Positions 1-10,926 of a stretch of DNA of 64,000 nt are shown one piece after another; position 1 is the first letter of the stretch, and every line of letters starts with the position of its first letter. This DNA is from Pontederia crassipes (lineage: Eukaryota; Streptophyta; Magnoliopsida; Commelinales; Pontederiaceae): NCBI GenBank assembly GCA_030549335.1, contig CM060195.1:45638991-45702990 (forward strand). Direction: 5' to 3'. The notes below the pieces were generated by a model, which saw nothing but the letters and a program-made list of their open reading frames with translations, had not been told where the DNA came from and made no database searches. The translations under genes were made by a program, and so were the position numbers.

Positions 1-1741
1 GATGCTTCTTTTCCTGTTAATTCACTGAGGACACGACTGAGCCATATGCCTTGACATGCTACTGTTGCACTTGCTATATACTCCGCCTCACATGAGGAAA
101 GTGCAACCACTTTCTGCTTTTGTGACGTCCAGCTAATCAAACTCGAGCCCAAAAAGAAAACAAACCCACTGGTGCTTTTTCTATCATCAATGTCTCCGGC
201 ATGATCACTGTCGCTGAAACCCATCAACTTAGGATCAACAATTTGTGATTCACTATACCGACAACAATAGTTGACGGTCCCTGCCAAATATCGAAAAATT
301 TGTTTCACGGCTGCCAAGTGCTTGGTTGTAGGAGCCTCCATATACCTGCTCACAATCCCCACTGAATAAGCTAGATCAGGCCGTGTATTAATGAGATAAC
401 GCAGACTTCCAACCATGCTGCGATATCTGTTGCATCCACAGGCTCACCTTCTCCCTTCTTACTGAGCTTAAGTCTATTCTCCATTGGGGTGTGACACGAA
501 TTACATCCGGCCATCCCTGCATTCTCTAATAATTTATTAGCAAATGCACTTTGACATATGGTAATCTCACCTTTCTTTTGGCAGACTTCAACTCCTAAGT
601 AGTAGCTCAACAGGCCAAGATCACTTATGCTGAACTTCTCTTTCATTTCAGCCTTGAATGCTTCAATGTCTTCGTTGATCGCCCCGGTGATGATAAGATC
701 ATCAACATACACACCGACCAGTAAGTAATTTTGCCCCGACCCACGTCTGTATACAGCATGCTCTAGTGGATTCTTCATGAATCCTAACCCAAATAGCTCC
801 TTGTCAAGCTTGGCATTCCAAGCTCATGGTGCTTGCCGCAATCCACATGGCGCCTTCTTTAACTTTAACACTTTATCGCGATTGTTGCTGTCGATAAAGC
901 CAGGAGACTGCTACACATACACCTCTTCCTCCAAATCTCCATTCAAGAAAGCGGACTTCACGTCCATATGATGTACCTTCCAGCCACCATGTGCAGCTAG
1001 TGCGAGCAGCAGCCACACAGTCTCCATTCGCGCCACTGGTGCGAATACTTCCTCGAAATCTACACCTTGACGTTGTGCATACCCCTTGGCGATGATACGA
1101 GCTTTATGTTTGACAATATTTCCCGTCGGATCCTTCTTCACTTTGAAGACCCACTTCAAACCTATCGCCTTGTGTCCTGGTGGGAGCGCAGCAAGCTCCC
1201 ATTTCTTGTTGTCTTGGATACATTCCATTTCTGCCTCCATTGCTTTGCGCCACACGTCTTCCTCCAATGCATCTTCAACACTTGAAGGTTCTTCAGCTGC
1301 AAGTAGACACATGCCGCTATAGTCATATGCGGTGATTTCTTCGATGGTGTCAAGCAAGTTCTGCAGTGTCCGATATCGCTGCAGTACTCCCTCGGAGTCA
1401 TAGGCACCATCCGTCAATGGTGTCGCGAACCTGATTGCTGGTGTTGCAGCCATTGGTGTTGATGGAGATTGTGGCTGTGACGGAACATCATCTACATGTG
1501 TTTCTGCTTCCTTGACTATGGTGAAGTACTCGACATCAAACGAGGCTGATGAGGCAGTTTCACCATTCTTACCGCTCCAGTCCCACGCACGGTGTTCCTC
1601 GAACACCACATCACGTGTGACATGCACCTTCTTTGTCACTGGTTCGTACACCCTGTAGCCTTTCGTTCTTGGTTCGTACCCAAGAAACACCATGGTGCAC
1701 GGTTGAGAATGTAGACGGCTGTCATCACCACCTCGCCCCAA
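1..1741 (-). pseudogene. Copia reverse transcriptase and RNase H, broken and cut by window edge
   Basis: This would copy element RNA to cDNA. RT starts in the linker (FLGYEPRTKGYRVYEPVT) and contains WVFKVKKDPTGN, the HHMDVKSAFLNG palm segment and the catalytic YVDD (GVYVDDLIITG). RNase H follows to position 1, with the CEAEYIA motif near 90. Lesions: TAG at 908-910 in place of an expected Gln, TGA at 824-826, and a frameshift near 422. All segments from 1741 to 423 are in one frame. The 3' end and 3' LTR lie left of the window. Confidence 0.9.
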
Positions 1742-3614
1742 AAATAGGCCGGCATGTTCTTGCTCTTCAGGAGGCAGCGCGCCATCTCGACGACGGTGCG
1801 ATTTCGACGCTCCACGACACCATTTTGCTGTGGCGAGTATGGCGTGGTGGTGAAGTGCTTGATGCTGTGCTCATCGCAATAGGCTTGGAACTCCAGCGAA
1901 TTGAATTCACCTCCCCAATCAGATCGGAACGCCTTGAGCTTCCCACCTTGCTCCTCCTCGGCCAATGCCTTCACGCGTTTGAATGCCTTGAAGGCTTCGT
2001 CTTTTGTTGCGAGCAGCTCTGCCCACATGTAACGGGAGTAATCATCCACTATAAGCATAAAATAGCTCTTAACACATGGGGTGCTTGGCCTGATCTGGCC
2101 GCAAAGATCGATGTGGAATAGATCTAGGCTTCGCTCGCCATGATGTGCTGCTGCTTGTGGAAACGGGGCACGCTGCTGCTTGCCCAATGCACACCTATCA
2201 CAGAATTCTTCTAACCTCTCGATCAGAGGAAGACCTTCCACCATATGTTTCAATCCCAGCTCTCGGAGAGCTCGGAAATTCAGATGACCATAGCGTGCAT
2301 GCCACAGCCATGCACGGTCATTGATCTTTGCCACCAGACACACTGGGGCTGCAATGTGGATCTTCAACAAGTACAGGCGATTGTGGGTGCGTGGTGCATG
2401 GACCAGTAGTGTATGTTCACTATCGAACACACTACAGAATCCATCCTCCAGCTCGACTTTGCACCCCCGTTCTTCCAACTGCCCAAGGCTCACGATATTG
2501 CTTTTTAATTTTGGTATGTAATACACCCCAGTGAGTACCTTGTGAGGAAGACCTTCCACCATATGTTTCAATCCCAGCTCTCGGAGAGCTCGAAAATTCA
2601 GATGACCATAGCGTGCATGCCACAGCCATGCACGGTCATTGATCTTTGCCACCAGACACACTGGGGCTGCAATGTGGATCTTCAACAAGTACAGGCGATT
2701 GTGGGTGCGTGGTGCATGGACCAGTAGTGTATGTTCACTATCGAACACACTACAGAATCCATCCTCCAGCTCGACTTTGCACCCCCGTTCTTCCAACTGC
2801 CCAAGGCTCACGATATTGCTTTTTAATTTTGGTATGTAATACACCCCAGTGAGTACCTTGTGGCCATGATTCCTCGTCTGCATCACCATTGATCCGAGGC
2901 TGCAGATCTCGACGATGGACCCATCTCCAAAGTGTATAGATCCGCGCACACTCTGATCGAGTGAGGCGAGTGCGGATCTACACCCCATCATGTGATTACT
3001 TACACCAGTGTCGAGCACACAAATGTCGTCATCACGGTCCGTCGGATGCACCTTGTTCTCGTTAAGGTGCACAACATGCATCATTGTGTGCTCCTCAGTG
3101 GTCACCGTAGCCATCAGCAGTGCCGGCTGCGGAACCTCGTCCTCCATCCTCGCAACATGAGCCTCCTCCTTGCGATCACGCCGTGGCTTCCTGCACTCCT
3201 TCGCCCAGTGTCCATATATGCCACAATTGTGACATTTGCCTCGACAGCGCGGCTTGCCATCGGTGGTTGACTTCACTGTGGTATCACGACCATCAGGTCA
3301 CGCTCCGCACTTCACCTTCCCTTGGACCGCCTTGTCGCTGCTAGATGATGACTTTGACTGGGGCTTCTTCTTGTGCTTGGCCAGCCAGTCCTCCTCAGCG
3401 AGAAGGAGATGCCCAGCCTTGTCGGTGATTGTGCCGATGTCGAAATGATCCTCCGCTACATGTAGTCGCCCCACCAACTCCTCAACTGAGATCATCTTAA
3501 GATCAAGCAATGTCTCGATCGAAAGAGTGATCTGTGAATACCGTGGTGGCACAACGCGCAGGATCTTCTTGACGACACACACTTCCTCCATCGTCTCACC
3601 AAGAGCCCGCAAAT
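1742..3614 (-). pseudogene. Copia gag C-terminus, zinc knuckle, protease and integrase, broken
   Basis: Resumes gag after the insertion and runs in one frame to about 1742, with a single TGA at 3298-3300 between gag and the knuckle. Domains in order: gag end, zinc knuckle CHNCGIYGHWAKEC (about 3193-3234), protease with DTGVSNHM (canonical D-T-G), GAG-pre-integrase (LWHARYGHLNF), and integrase core with D in FHIDLCG, D in RSDWGGEF and E in GVVERRN. The protease end and pre-integrase segment are present twice through a 318-bp in-frame tandem duplication. After AVYILNR the integrase C-terminal part is missing (no KTPYE-type motif) and the frame shifts into the RT part, so an internal deletion is inferred near 1740. 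Confidence 0.9.
2226..2861 (-). repeat. 318-bp in-frame tandem duplication in copia pol
   Basis: Copy 1 is 2226-2543 and copy 2 is 2544-2861, offset exactly 318 bp (106 codons). I see one base difference (gctcgga versus gctcgaa). It repeats the end of the protease and the pre-integrase segment without shifting the frame. Confidence 0.92.
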
Positions 3615-4304
3615 TGCTTTGATGCATGCAAAATACAACATATTTTAGTTAATTATTTTAATTAAATTTTCTATAATTTGATCATGGCATGCATCATTTT
3701 TAGTCACTTTTAATCATAATTCCGGATTTATCAATTTTAATTATTAAAATCGCTGAATATTTTAATTGTGGATGGATTAACTATATTTTGATAATTATTT
3801 GCAGGAAAATTCGAATCTCGGCCGAAATTCAAAGAAATTATTTCTTACGGCCGAGATTTGGCTTTACACCCAAGTCGTTACGGCCGAGATTCAAAAGAAG
3901 TAACAAGATATAATTCTTTGTTACGGCTAACATTTGAAGGCGTAAAGATAAATGTTTTTATCTTTTGGGCGTAACAGGAGAAGTCTTTCCTTACGGCCGA
4001 AATTTGGAGGGCGTAATGACATGAAGATGAAGGGCGTAACAAGATAAAAATGAGTTTATCTTTAGGCGTAACAAGAGTTGAAGGCGTAAAAGATAAAATG
4101 ATTTTTATCTTTTGGGAGTAATGGAAAGGAGTAAAGATAAAATATTTTCCTTACGGCCGAGACTCTTTGGGCGTAAAAAGATAAGAAAGATTTATCTTTG
4201 GGCGTAATGATAAAATGATTTATCTTTGGCCGAGTTTATCTTATAATTTTAAAGTCAACCGTATGATGTTACGGCCGAGATCAAATTGAAGGCCGTCCGC
4301 ACCC

Positions 4305-4312
4305 TATAAATA
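4305..4312 (+). promoter_or_regulatory. LTR-1 TATA box
   Basis: TATAAATA within caccctataaatacgtgaag, conserved in LTR-4 and LTR-5 and mutated to TATAAGTA in LTR-2 (11963). Transcription should start roughly 30 bases downstream. Confidence 0.7.
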
Positions 4313-4692
4313 CGTGAAGAATCCATCGTTTTAATTAGTGCTCTGAAGTTCAGGTTTCTTCCACGGCGAGTCGTGAGTTCTGCAGGCTGCGACCAAAAGG
4401 AGAGAGGTGCGACGGCTGGAAGTTGATCGCGACCCTGATCAAGTCCGAGAGGCTGCCCGACTGTCTGCCCGTGATCCGAAGCTTCGACTTTTATCTATTT
4501 GGGTGTAATTCTTCCAATTATTATTATTTTGTTATTATCTCTCCAGAATTTCTAGGATGAACTCCATATTCTTATTTATTTCATTTTAGGAGATTATTAT
4601 TGAAGGAAAACTATTTGGACCCTATATTATTTGTTTTAATCTTTTCTGATCAATTAGTTAATTGTGCTTAATGCTTTTGATTTAATTATTTG

Positions 4693-5021
4693 GATTTCTG
4701 AGTTGAGTACTTACCAGTTTGTGGATTATTTAATTTCAGAATTCATTAATTAAATTAATTGATTTTATGTGAAATTAATAATTGACATAAATTTGATAAC
4801 TAGTGTGTGGAGAATCAAGTTTGTGTGGTCTATTAATCTATACCAGTTTGTGGAGTGATTAATAGTCTAGGATTTTCATATTAATGCATCTTAATTTTAA
4901 TCTTATCTGACGAATACCAGTTTGTGGGACTTTAGGTTTGATTGAATTTAAGATAGTTTGATTTACCGGATTAAATAACAGAATTACCAGTTTGTGAACT
5001 CTGTGATGTTAATCTTGTAAA
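4693..5021 (+). promoter_or_regulatory. Putative array of stem-loops with common loop motif (LTR-1)
   Basis: Five successive inverted repeats each enclose ACCAGTTTGTGG or a variant. Stems: TTCTGA 4696-4701 with TCAGAA 4736-4741; TTGAT 4793-4797 with ATCAA 4814-4818; CTATTAATC 4830-4838 with GATTAATAG 4857-4865; ATCTTAATTTTAATC 4888-4902 with GATTGAATTTAAGAT 4940-4954; GATTAA 4969-4974 with TTAATC 5009-5014, extended by TTTAC/GTAAA and ACAGA/TCTGT. Loop motifs start at 4712, 4799, 4841, 4915 and 4985. All lie downstream of the TATA box, so they are in the transcript. Function is unknown; the structure is inferred by eye. Confidence 0.6.
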
Positions 5022-5345
5022 TTAATAACTTGAGAAAATTCCTAATCCATCTTTAAAGATTAAATTTATCTTTTATGGTTCAAATATTTATCCTGATCTA
5101 TTTTCATCCTAAGGCCTAACTTCAACACCATTATCTTATCTTTATCTTATTTTCTTTATTTCATTTCATAAAACTTCTTTCCAAAAATTCATATTTTTCC
5201 TCTCTTATTAATTTATAAATCCAGATATTGAATTAATAATATTCCTCGTGGGTTCGACACTCTTACTCCTTTTTACTATATTACTTGAGCGACTAGTGCA
5301 CTTGCTAGCAAATTTTATTGTTACAATTACAACGCATCAAGTTTT

Positions 5346-5363
5346 TGGCGCCGTTGCCGGGGA
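5346..5363 (+). other. Primer-binding site, Asp tRNA (copy 1)
   Basis: TGGCGCCGTTGCCGGGGA, six bases after LTR-1, the complement of the 3' end of plant tRNA-Asp(GTC). This PBS is usual for Athila-group elements. Confidence 0.88.
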
Positions 5364-6658
5364 ATATTTTATTAATTAATTTCTGATTTTTATGAATTAT
5401 TAGGAGATGTAAATAAAACAAAAGGTCACGATAATTTTTTTTATTTTATTTATCTACTTTCGGTTTAAAATCCGACGCCGATTGGATTTTTCTGAATTAC
5501 ACTGTCGACTTATGGATTTACGACTTTAATTTGATGCGTCGGCTTTATTAATTTTACGATTTCTGAATTCTAAACTTTCAATCTTTACGGCCGTAATATT
5601 TTCTATCCGAACATTGTTTTTACGGCATGAGTAATGGATATTGATTTGACTTGTTACGCCCGGTTTATCGATGGTTTAAATTTTTACGCCCTATTCGAAT
5701 CAGTTTTCATTCTCGGCCGTAACATTTTTGTTTGAACTTTTCATATGGATTTGATCTGATTTCGTTGTTTTACGACCGTAAGGAATCTTCTTAATTCACT
5801 TTCGGCCGTAATGATTCAATTTCGGCCGAAAACCTATTTTTCTTTACGGCCTCGTGTTAACATCATCTCGGCCGATGTGACCTCGTACGATTTAATCTTT
5901 TTACGGCCGAGAATGATCTCATGTTTCATTTTTACGGCCGAAAATTAATCTCATGATTTTACGGCCGTAAAATTTCTGAACATTTGTTTTTTACTCCATC
6001 TTCCGACCCCAATTTATTTGTGATTTTTTCATTCTCGGCCGTAACATTAGTAATAGTTTGAACTTTTGATTTGACTTTGTTTTGGCCGAAGTGATTCAGT
6101 TTGTCTCGGCCGTAATGGATCATCCGACATGGATTTTACTCCTTTTCGGCCGATTTATATGTGTTGATGAACCTCTCATTGTTTTACGGCCGATATGAAC
6201 TATATTCTTTGTCGGCCGTAATGATTCATTTGGCAACATTTCATTCAATTTTTTTCGGCCGAGATAATTCATCACCATGCTAATTTTTACGCCTTCACGT
6301 TGAATCCTTTTGACACTGTTTCATTCTGTAATTACGGCCGATCAATCTTATTTCTTCAAAATAATTTTTGATTATTTCTGATTATTATCTTTACGGCCGC
6401 AAATTAGTTCGGACTTATTTTGTGCGATTTCTTACATCATCATAAATTCTTTCGGTCGATATTAATTTTTGGTATTCGTATTGGTTTGAAGAATTTCTGA
6501 AAAGTTCCTCTCGAAAATTAATTTTAATGACGAATTTTCAAATTCTATCAGGCCGAAAGACTTTATTTGTAAAAAACTCATTTTTCGTGACCTATTATCT
6601 GTATTTCTTTTTTCTTGTATATATTTGTATTTTATTTTTTTATCTCTCTTACTGAAAA
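5364..6658 (+). other. Non-coding leader, copy 1, rich in CGGCCG motifs
   Basis: AT-rich leader with no long open frame. It carries many copies of the palindrome TTACGGCCGTAA and half-diverged forms in both orientations (for example tttacggccgtaata near 5583 and ttttacggccgtaaaa near 5960). The homologous leader of copy 2 is 13021-14488. Confidence 0.75.
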
Positions 6659-6823
6659 TTAGTTGTTGCAGAACTTGAGTGAAAATCTAATCACAACTAA
6701 GTTAATCCTTTGGATAAATTTATATGTCACACATTGTGATCAGATGTTAATTTTTTATTTTATTTATTTTTTTTCTGACACTTGGTTGTTGCAGTGACGA
6801 ATTGAATATTTAATCACAACCAA
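6659..6823 (+). promoter_or_regulatory. Two tandem gag-leader hairpins (copy 1)
   Basis: TTAGTTGT 6659-6666 pairs with ACAACTAA 6693-6700; TTGGTTGT 6782-6789 pairs with ACAACCAA 6816-6823. Loops are 26 nt and each begins with TGCAG, a possible splice-acceptor word. Equivalent hairpins sit directly before gag in copies 2 and 3. Confidence 0.55.
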
Positions 6824-6954
6824 TTCTCTATTTTTTTTAGTTATTATTATTTTTTTAATTTAATTATTTAGTTGTTAGGCATTTTATTTTTATTTTATAT
6901 CGAGTCATCTAATTAATATTTCTTTCTGTGCATCGAGCGGAATTCGGATAATCA

Positions 6955-8300
6955 TACGTCGATCGACAAGATTACGCCATGTTCCTCGTTACGGCCGAAG
7001 AACCACCTCGATGACCACGCCGTAAAGATTCCAACAGATATGACAAGACACCACATCGTTACGGCCGAGGATCACGCCAGATGCCTTCTTACGGCTGAGG
7101 TGTTATGCACGGACGAGAATGACACGACAAGAGCTGCGGGTTCCTATTACGCCCTGCCACCCTCGTTACGTGTGCATTACGGCCGAGTTGACACATCAGC
7201 ATCAAGCTCTGACATGACAAGACAAACTGCCACCCACCATTTCCATTACGGCCGAAGCGACCGAAGAAAAGAACCGTCATTACGCCCTGCCACCATTCCG
7301 TTACGGCCGAGTTGTCACACATGCATCAAGCTCGGACATTACGCCCTGCCACCCTCGTTACGTGTGCATTACGGCCGAGTTGTCGCACATGCACCAAGCT
7401 CGGACATGACAAGACAAGCTACCACCATTCATCGTTACGGCCGAGGATGCCAGATGCCTTCGTTACGGCCGAGATGTTATGCACAGACGACAATGACACG
7501 ACAGCACATCTGCATGCACAAGTCCAATCGAAAAAAAAAATGCATGTTTTTACGACCGGATTTGACCCTTCACTGCGCGCTGTCGGAACAGGTATTACCC
7601 CCTCCAATTCATCTATAAAATACTTACCCCTTCTCGTGTTATGCAGATCAATCACCGCTCGCCCTTTCATCTATCTCTTACGGTCGAAGCTCAAACTCCT
7701 TACGGCCGAAGTTCCGAAGCCACTGCGCGCCGACATTACGGCCGAGCTTTCTCCCTTACGCCCAAAGTGCCAAGCCTCCAACTTCTTACGGCCGGAGCTT
7801 CAACACCGCGCCGCTCTCTGCATTACGGTCGAGGTGGAACTACCCTTACGCCTTTTGTTCCTTACGGCCGAAGTTCCGGAGCTTCAAAACCGTCACCGCC
7901 GATCCTTACGGCCAAAAGCACCGCACCTGTTCCTTACGGCCGAAGTTCCAGCGCTTCCGGGTTCGTTACGGCCGGTCTTCCACCGCACACCGACACTTAT
8001 TACGGTCGAAGTTTCCACGTCGCCTTCGTTTTACGGCCGAAGTCACGTCATCTCCGCCGCTCTCTTACGGCCAAACTCCGGGCGAGTTTTTCACTTTACG
8101 GCCGAAACCACACAGCCATTCCTTACGGCCGAAATCTACAGGTTCATCAACTCCTTACGGCCGAGTTCCAAGTCACGCCTCCAACTTCTTACGGCCAAAC
8201 TCCAATCTCCGGCCAAGCTTCATCAATTACGGCCGAAGTTCTTCGTCACCTCCGACCTTCAGCCGGTTCTTCATCGAATACTACGATCGAAACCTCAGCC
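6955..8300 (+). repeat. TTACGGCCGA-rich array upstream of ORF3
   Basis: Contains at least 17 exact TTACGGCCGA words by hand count, plus ttacggtcga and ttacggccaa variants, almost all in one orientation. Between 7681 and 8240 they often sit in ccttacggccgaagttcc-like contexts. The array lacks stop codons in several frames, giving long overlapping open frames (7040-7618, 7312-8367, 7641-8354) whose translations are only the motif read in three frames (LTAEV, YGRSS, LRPK). I do not regard these as genes. A homologous shorter array follows pol in copies 2 and 3. Confidence 0.8.
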
Positions 8301-8350
8301 GCTTTCACCGAGCCGGTACCTTTTCTTTGTTTATTTTTGTCCAGATCAAG

Positions 8351-10025
8351 ATGAGGCGATTTGCTAATATATGGAGGGGACGTCATGAACGACGACATCC
8401 GAATGCTCGGCCGACCCCACAGCCCTCACAATTAATCTCCTACCCCGGAGATTATTATTGGACTAAGCCGGAGTATCAAGCTCGATATGAACGGATGTGT
8501 GATATTCGAATTCATGCCACCAGATTTTCAGATACTGAATTGCTGAGGGAGTATAATTTACTTGCAGATACTCATCTATTATTTTCTCAAATTGGACTAT
8601 CTGACTTTGTGCATTCTTGGTGGCCAACTTATGAAGTACTAATTATGGAATTTCTCTCATCTCTGGAAATCTTTAATTTAGATGGCAGGAACTATGATCA
8701 GCCCCGTATTTCATTCCAACTTTATGGACGACCATTTACTCTCACTCTAGGAGATTAATAATATCTATGGATTTCCCAACCATGGATCTCTTTCTGTACC
8801 TGCTGACTTTGAGGCTGAAACTTTTTGGAAACAGATAACAGAAGAAGATCGATTGGTTTGGAACACCGCTAAAGATAGCTCAATTCAGAATCCTGTTCTG
8901 CGCTACGTCCATCGCATGCTAAGCAACACCATAAGTGGACGCAGTGATAATGATGGTGCCGTCTCAAAAGGAGAGTTATATATCATCCACAGCATGCTTC
9001 ACAGAACTCCCGTTAATGTGGGTGCCTTCCTAATTCGTCGATTCCAGCGCCGCACTACTCATCGTGGCGGTAGCATTAATATGGGTGCTCTTCTCACACC
9101 TATCGCTCAGCACCTACAACTTGACTTGGATGATCTCGAAGCTGTGCCAGGAAACACTCACCTCACTCGTAGGACCATTCAGGCTATGGGTCTCGTAAAG
9201 ACCAACAACTCAGGGATCAAAGTTTTTATTTTTAAAGGCCACCATCAGGAGGTGCCCTGCTCAGATCGAGATGCTTTTACACCGATTAATCCAAATAATT
9301 GGCTCCTTTTTAGGCAGGTCATAACTCCAGTAATCCCACATGCAGGACCATCTACCTCTGTCGGACAGCTACACCAGGATGAACCTTTCTCCTGGTTTGA
9401 TTCTACTGATTATGCGGCAGCCCAACCCTACCTTCAACAGCAACAAGGATCCCAGGATGCATCACCGGCAGCTTCCCAATATGCCACCTCCGTCCATTCA
9501 CCTTATATGCCGGTGCCTTCTCCGATTCCATCTCCAGCACAAGAGAGCTCTTCTGATTCCTCGTTCATACCTTCTACTCCTTATGAGGAACGCGATTCGA
9601 TGGAAGTATCTGCCCCTTTACAAGAACCTGTGCAGAATCGCTATATAGCACCAGAGCCCACTTTTACTTCAGTCCCAGAGCAGACTTACTATCCACCTCC
9701 GCCACCTCAGCCTGACTATGCTTCCATGTAAAACTTATGGGAATCAATGTATGATGAACAACTTCGTCAAGCAGGGGAGTTTCACACTTTTCAAGAAGAA
9801 CAACTTCGTCAGTCAGGGCAGTTGCACGCTATTCAGGAAGAGCAACTTCGACAAGCACAAGAGTTGACCAACATTCGAGCTGATTTTAGAAATATGGATG
9901 ATCGTCAGGGTCGCTTCGAATCCCTTCAGAATCAGCATGCGCGCATGACGAGACGCATCCATGAGTATCATATGCGCCAAGGAAATCTCGGCTACCATCC
10001 ACCATCACCACCCCGCAGACAGTAA
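8351..10025 (+). pseudogene. Post-pol gene of Athila-type element (ATHILA ORF-1 family-like)
   Basis: Starts at ATG 8351 (MRRFANIWRGRHERR). The middle shows the pattern I associate with the plant ATHILA ORF-1 family: ISFQLYGRPFTLTL, then IYGFP, then SSIQNPVLRYVHRML, then VSKGELYIIHSML and a GGSINMGALLTPIAQHL stretch. A Pro/Ser/Gln-rich tail follows, then three 14-residue repeats of the type EEQLRQxGxxHxxQ (9759-9884), probably coiled coil. Lesions: a one-base frameshift near 8750 and an in-frame TAA at 9729-9731; together the pieces span about 557 codons. By comparison with copy 2 the gene lies downstream of where pol would be, the position of the env-like gene in Athila elements. No signal peptide or clear membrane segment is seen, so an envelope role is not supported. 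Function unknown. Confidence 0.72.
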
Positions 10026-10641
10026 ATCCGGTTGTGTCTTTTCCCTTTTCTTTATTTTCGTTTCTTTAAATTTTCCTTTTTATTGAGTATGTATCACTTT
10101 CCCTTGCTGGCTTAACACTGAGGACAGTGTCTAGTTCAAGCTTGGGGGAGTTTGCATTTCACGCATTACATGTTTCTTTCTGTTTATTTGCTTATGTTTG
10201 CATCTATTTATAAAAAAATACAAAAAAAAAAAAATTGAAAAATTTGAAAATTTTCTAAAAAATACCATTGCATGCATTTATTTTTGCTACCATCTAACAA
10301 ACTCTTGTCTTATTGTTTTAATTATCTTTTAGTAAAAGTTCAAAGACATATTGTTAATTGATGAAATTTGAATACTTTTCTTTCTTATCACTTGCTATTT
10401 TAGTATCAAACTTATGGACTATGTGCCTATGCTAAGTAGAATTATGAATGACTAGACGACAAAATCATATTCATGCCTTTTTTATTTCTTTTAAGTCTTG
10501 ATAGTAGTAGACTTCTTTTTGACCATATCAAGTACTTTTTGAGCTTATAAAAAAAAGAAGGGTTAGTTAAACCCCAACAAATAATAATAATAACAAAAAA
10601 AAAGTTGAATAAAGTTATGTGTAGGTACAAAAGTGTTATCC

Positions 10642-10926
10642 GGAACCAAGGTGTGTTCGTGTAATTAGATCCGTAGGGGTTCATGCCTGGCGACCTAAGG
10701 GCAACTGCTCTGGGATCCGTCGATCGAAAACCTGCTACATGGACCATCTTGTGGAATATGGAGAAGCACAGGAGTACTGAACCATGGCTAAGTTCGAACT
10801 CTTCATTCAGAACCTTGGTTGTTCGGGCAAGTAAACTCGAGGGGTGCTTTGTCACCTGGTGCCCTAAGGTCATCTGGTCTGGGAGTCATCAGTCTAAAGC
10901 CCGCTACATGAACTTCCTTGTGCAAT
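10642..10926 (+). repeat. Diverged tandem duplication in 3' UTR, copy 1
   Basis: Unit 1 10642-10757 and unit 2 10809-10926 share the order GGAACC/AGAACC, GTTCG, GGGG, CTGG, CTAAGG, TCTGGGA, GCTACATG and CTTGTG. Both units recur in copy 2 (from about 21280) and copy 3 (from about 44243), so the duplication predates the copies. Confidence 0.6.

Larger units (their letters stand above)
3620..5339 (+). repeat. Athila-type LTR-1, 1720 bp
   Basis: TGATGCATGC...CAACGCATCA. The U3 part (to about 4300) carries TTACGGCCGAGA and GGGCGTAA words. A TATA box lies at 4305, followed by a GC-rich block conserved in all copies (4329-4490), then the stem-loop array (4693-5021). The LTR ends before the Asp-tRNA PBS. 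Confidence 0.92.

Noticed and set aside
5346..5363. tRNA gene fragments
   Set aside because: The tRNA-like words are primer-binding sites directly after LTRs; no cloverleaf is present.
5364..8300. CRISPR-like spaced repeats
   Set aside because: Words of 10-12 bp with irregular spacing, in both orientations and inside a plant retrotransposon; no repeat-spacer regularity.
7040..8367. Three overlapping open frames of 192, 351 and 237 codons
   Set aside because: Their translations are the TTACGGCCGA motif read in three frames. No domain is present, and the region is non-coding in the homologous arrays of copies 2 and 3.
8351..10025. Calling ORF3 an envelope gene
   Set aside because: The position after pol fits env-like genes, but no signal peptide, membrane helix or glycosylation-rich ectodomain is visible; only similarity to the ATHILA ORF-1 pattern is supported.
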